NCBI RefSeq assembly: GCF_003259195.1 | Contig: NZ_QJPK01000017.1 | Coordinates: forward strand, 1-64,000 | Origin: Paracoccus sediminilitoris | Lineage (GTDB): Bacteria > Pseudomonadota > Alphaproteobacteria > Rhodobacterales > Rhodobacteraceae | DNA: 64,000 bases | Direction: 5' to 3' | Shown: positions 62,862-64,000 of the stretch, piece by piece | How the letters are laid out: each line of letters starts with the position of its first letter | Position numbering within the stretch: the first letter of the stretch is position 1 | Notes under the pieces: model-generated | Databases searched by the model: none | Told to the model about the DNA's origin: nothing | Seen by the model: only the letters and a program-made list of their open reading frames with translations | Position numbers and translations under genes: made by a program

Positions 62862-64000
62862 GCATGCTGGCCGATAAAGTCGACGCCGCGATCGCCCGCG
62901 TCGCCGACCTGCCCGATGCGCAAAGGCGCGCAATCTTCGTGTCCTTTGACCCCGATCGCATCCGCGCCGAGGCACGCCGCCAGCAGGCCCGCCACGATGC
63001 GGGCGAGGATCTGCCCCTGCTGGGGACGCTGATCTCGGTCAAGGACCTGTTCGACGAGGCGGGACAGGTCACCAGCGCCGGGTCGCGCCTGCTGGCCCGA
63101 CGCGCGCCGGCCGAAAACGACGCCGTCGCCGTGGAACGGCTGCGCAAGGCCGGCGCCGTGATGTTCGGGCGCACGTCGATGTCGGAATTCGCCTATTCGG
63201 GGGTGGGGCTGAACCCCCATCACGGCACCCCCTCCAGCGCGCTGGCGAAGGGTGTCATTCCGGGCGGTTCGTCTTCGGGGGGTGCGGTGGGCGTGGCCTT
63301 GGGGCTGACCGATGCCGCCATCGGCACGGATACGGGCGGGTCCCTGCGCATTCCGGCCGCGGCCAATGGCATCTGGGGCATGAAGCCCAGCCAGGGCCTG
63401 ATCCCCGACACCGGCGTCCATCCGCTGGCACCCAGCTATGACACGCCCGGACCGATGGCGCGCGATCATGCGACATTGCGCAAGATGCTTGAGGTCATGG
63501 CAGGATCGCCCCTGCCCCCCACGTCCGACGGCCCCCTGACATTGGCCCTGCCCCATGGCGGTTTCGTCAACGACCTCTCATCTGAGATCGCCGCCTGGTT
63601 TGCCGCCGAACAGGACCGCCTGAGGGCAGCAGGCCACCGCCTGGTGCCCGTCGACGCGACCCTGATCGGCGCATCGGTGGGTCTGAACCGGATCATCGTC
63701 GCGGTCGAAGCGCATCGACTTTATGCGGATGATCTGGAAACACTGGGCAGCATCGGCGATCCGCGCGTGCTGTCGCGCATTCGTTTTGCCGAAACGCTTT
63801 CGGACAGCCAGATCGCGGATGCCTATGCCGAACGTGCCCGGATCGTCGCGCATTTCGCGGTGTTAATGGAGGGCTTTGACGCCATGCTTGCGCCGACGCT
63901 GCAGATGATGCCGCCCCGCATCGACGAAACCGAGGCGGATTTCGACCGTATCAACGCCGCGATGCTGCGCAACACGTCCCTGGTCAATCTGGTGGATGGA
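62858..64000 (+). CDS. Amidase-signature family hydrolase, truncated by window end
   Basis: 381 codons are visible from the ATG at 62858, and the frame is open at base 64000. The Ser-cisSer-Lys triad is present: Lys in ISVKDLFDE, the cis-Ser in PGGSSSGGAVGVA and the nucleophile Ser in GTDTGGSLRIPAA. Amidase-signature enzymes hydrolyse amides, ureides or carbamates. Coupling to DUF2848 and the TRAP genes suggests that it breaks down the imported compound. The last part of the gene is outside the window. Confidence 0.92.
   Translation, partial: MSMLADKVDAAIARVADLPDAQRRAIFVSFDPDRIRAEARRQQARHDAGEDLPLLGTLISVKDLFDEAGQVTSAGSRLLARRAPAENDAVAVERLRKAGAVMFGRTSMSEFAYSGVGLNPHHGTPSSALAKGVIPGGSSSGGAVGVALGLTDAAIGTDTGGSLRIPAAANGIWGMKPSQGLIPDTGVHPLAPSYDTPGPMARDHATLRKMLEVMAGSPLPPTSDGPLTLALPHGGFVNDLSSEIAAWFAAEQDRLRAAGHRLVPVDATLIGASVGLNRIIVAVEAHRLYADDLETLGSIGDPRVLSRIRFAETLSDSQIADAYAERARIVAHFAVLMEGFDAMLAPTLQMMPPRIDETEADFDRINAAMLRNTSLVNLVDG

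Overview
This is a GC-rich window with short intergenic gaps and many start/stop-overlapping operons. Gene content and order point to an aerobic, facultatively microaerobic alphaproteobacterium of the Rhodobacteraceae, most like Paracoccus. The main evidence is hemN next to fnr, followed by ccoNOQP and ccoGHIS, together with pca, TTT, TRAP and Tat-exported enzymes. I saw no rRNA, tRNA, CRISPR array, insertion sequence or prophage. Annotation is from reading alone, with no database search.

Layout. 1-5102: protocatechuate branch of the beta-ketoadipate pathway (pcaD-C-H-G, a beta-keto acid cleavage enzyme, pcaI, start of pcaJ), divergent from a PcaQ-like LysR regulator. 5043-11410: four-gene glycosyltransferase operon that includes a sucrose-phosphate-synthase/phosphatase-type fusion, with a divergent sulfotransferase. 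11451-12838: frameshifted M20 peptidase gene. 12852-16609: SbcC/SbcD-like (YhaN/YhaO-like) pair. 16728-26836: microaerobic block (hemN, fnr, ccoNOQP, ccoGHIS) with three FNR boxes. 26870-29983: Tat-exported PhoD-type phosphatase with a Pho-box-like site, and an MscS channel. 29994-34213: broken gene for a roughly 1,400-residue secreted protein. 34288-39421: CobW-family GTPase, MHS-type transporter, and an OmpA-domain protein with a very long acidic region.

39610-43360: FecBCDE-like ABC importer plus a DMT permease. 43434-46205: a structured leader, then a Tat-exported flavin amine oxidase, a small c-type cytochrome and a periplasmic RidA-like protein, ending in a clear terminator. These look like one periplasmic amine or amino-acid oxidation module. 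46350-48417: SDR, DUF1810, hemolysin III-like protein. 48686-57810: seven-gene catabolic operon (TIM-barrel protein, DhaKL kinase, PdxA-like dehydrogenase, TctC-B-A, DRL/SAF-type dehydrogenase), divergent from a GntR regulator with a perfect palindromic operator. 58086-64000: LysR regulator, TRAP transporter, DUF2848 protein and an amidase cut by the window end.

The best candidates for undescribed biology are the amine-oxidase/cytochrome/RidA operon with its riboswitch-like leader, the TTT-linked sugar-acid operon, the glycosyltransferase/sulfotransferase cluster, and the keto acid cleavage enzyme inside the pca operon.
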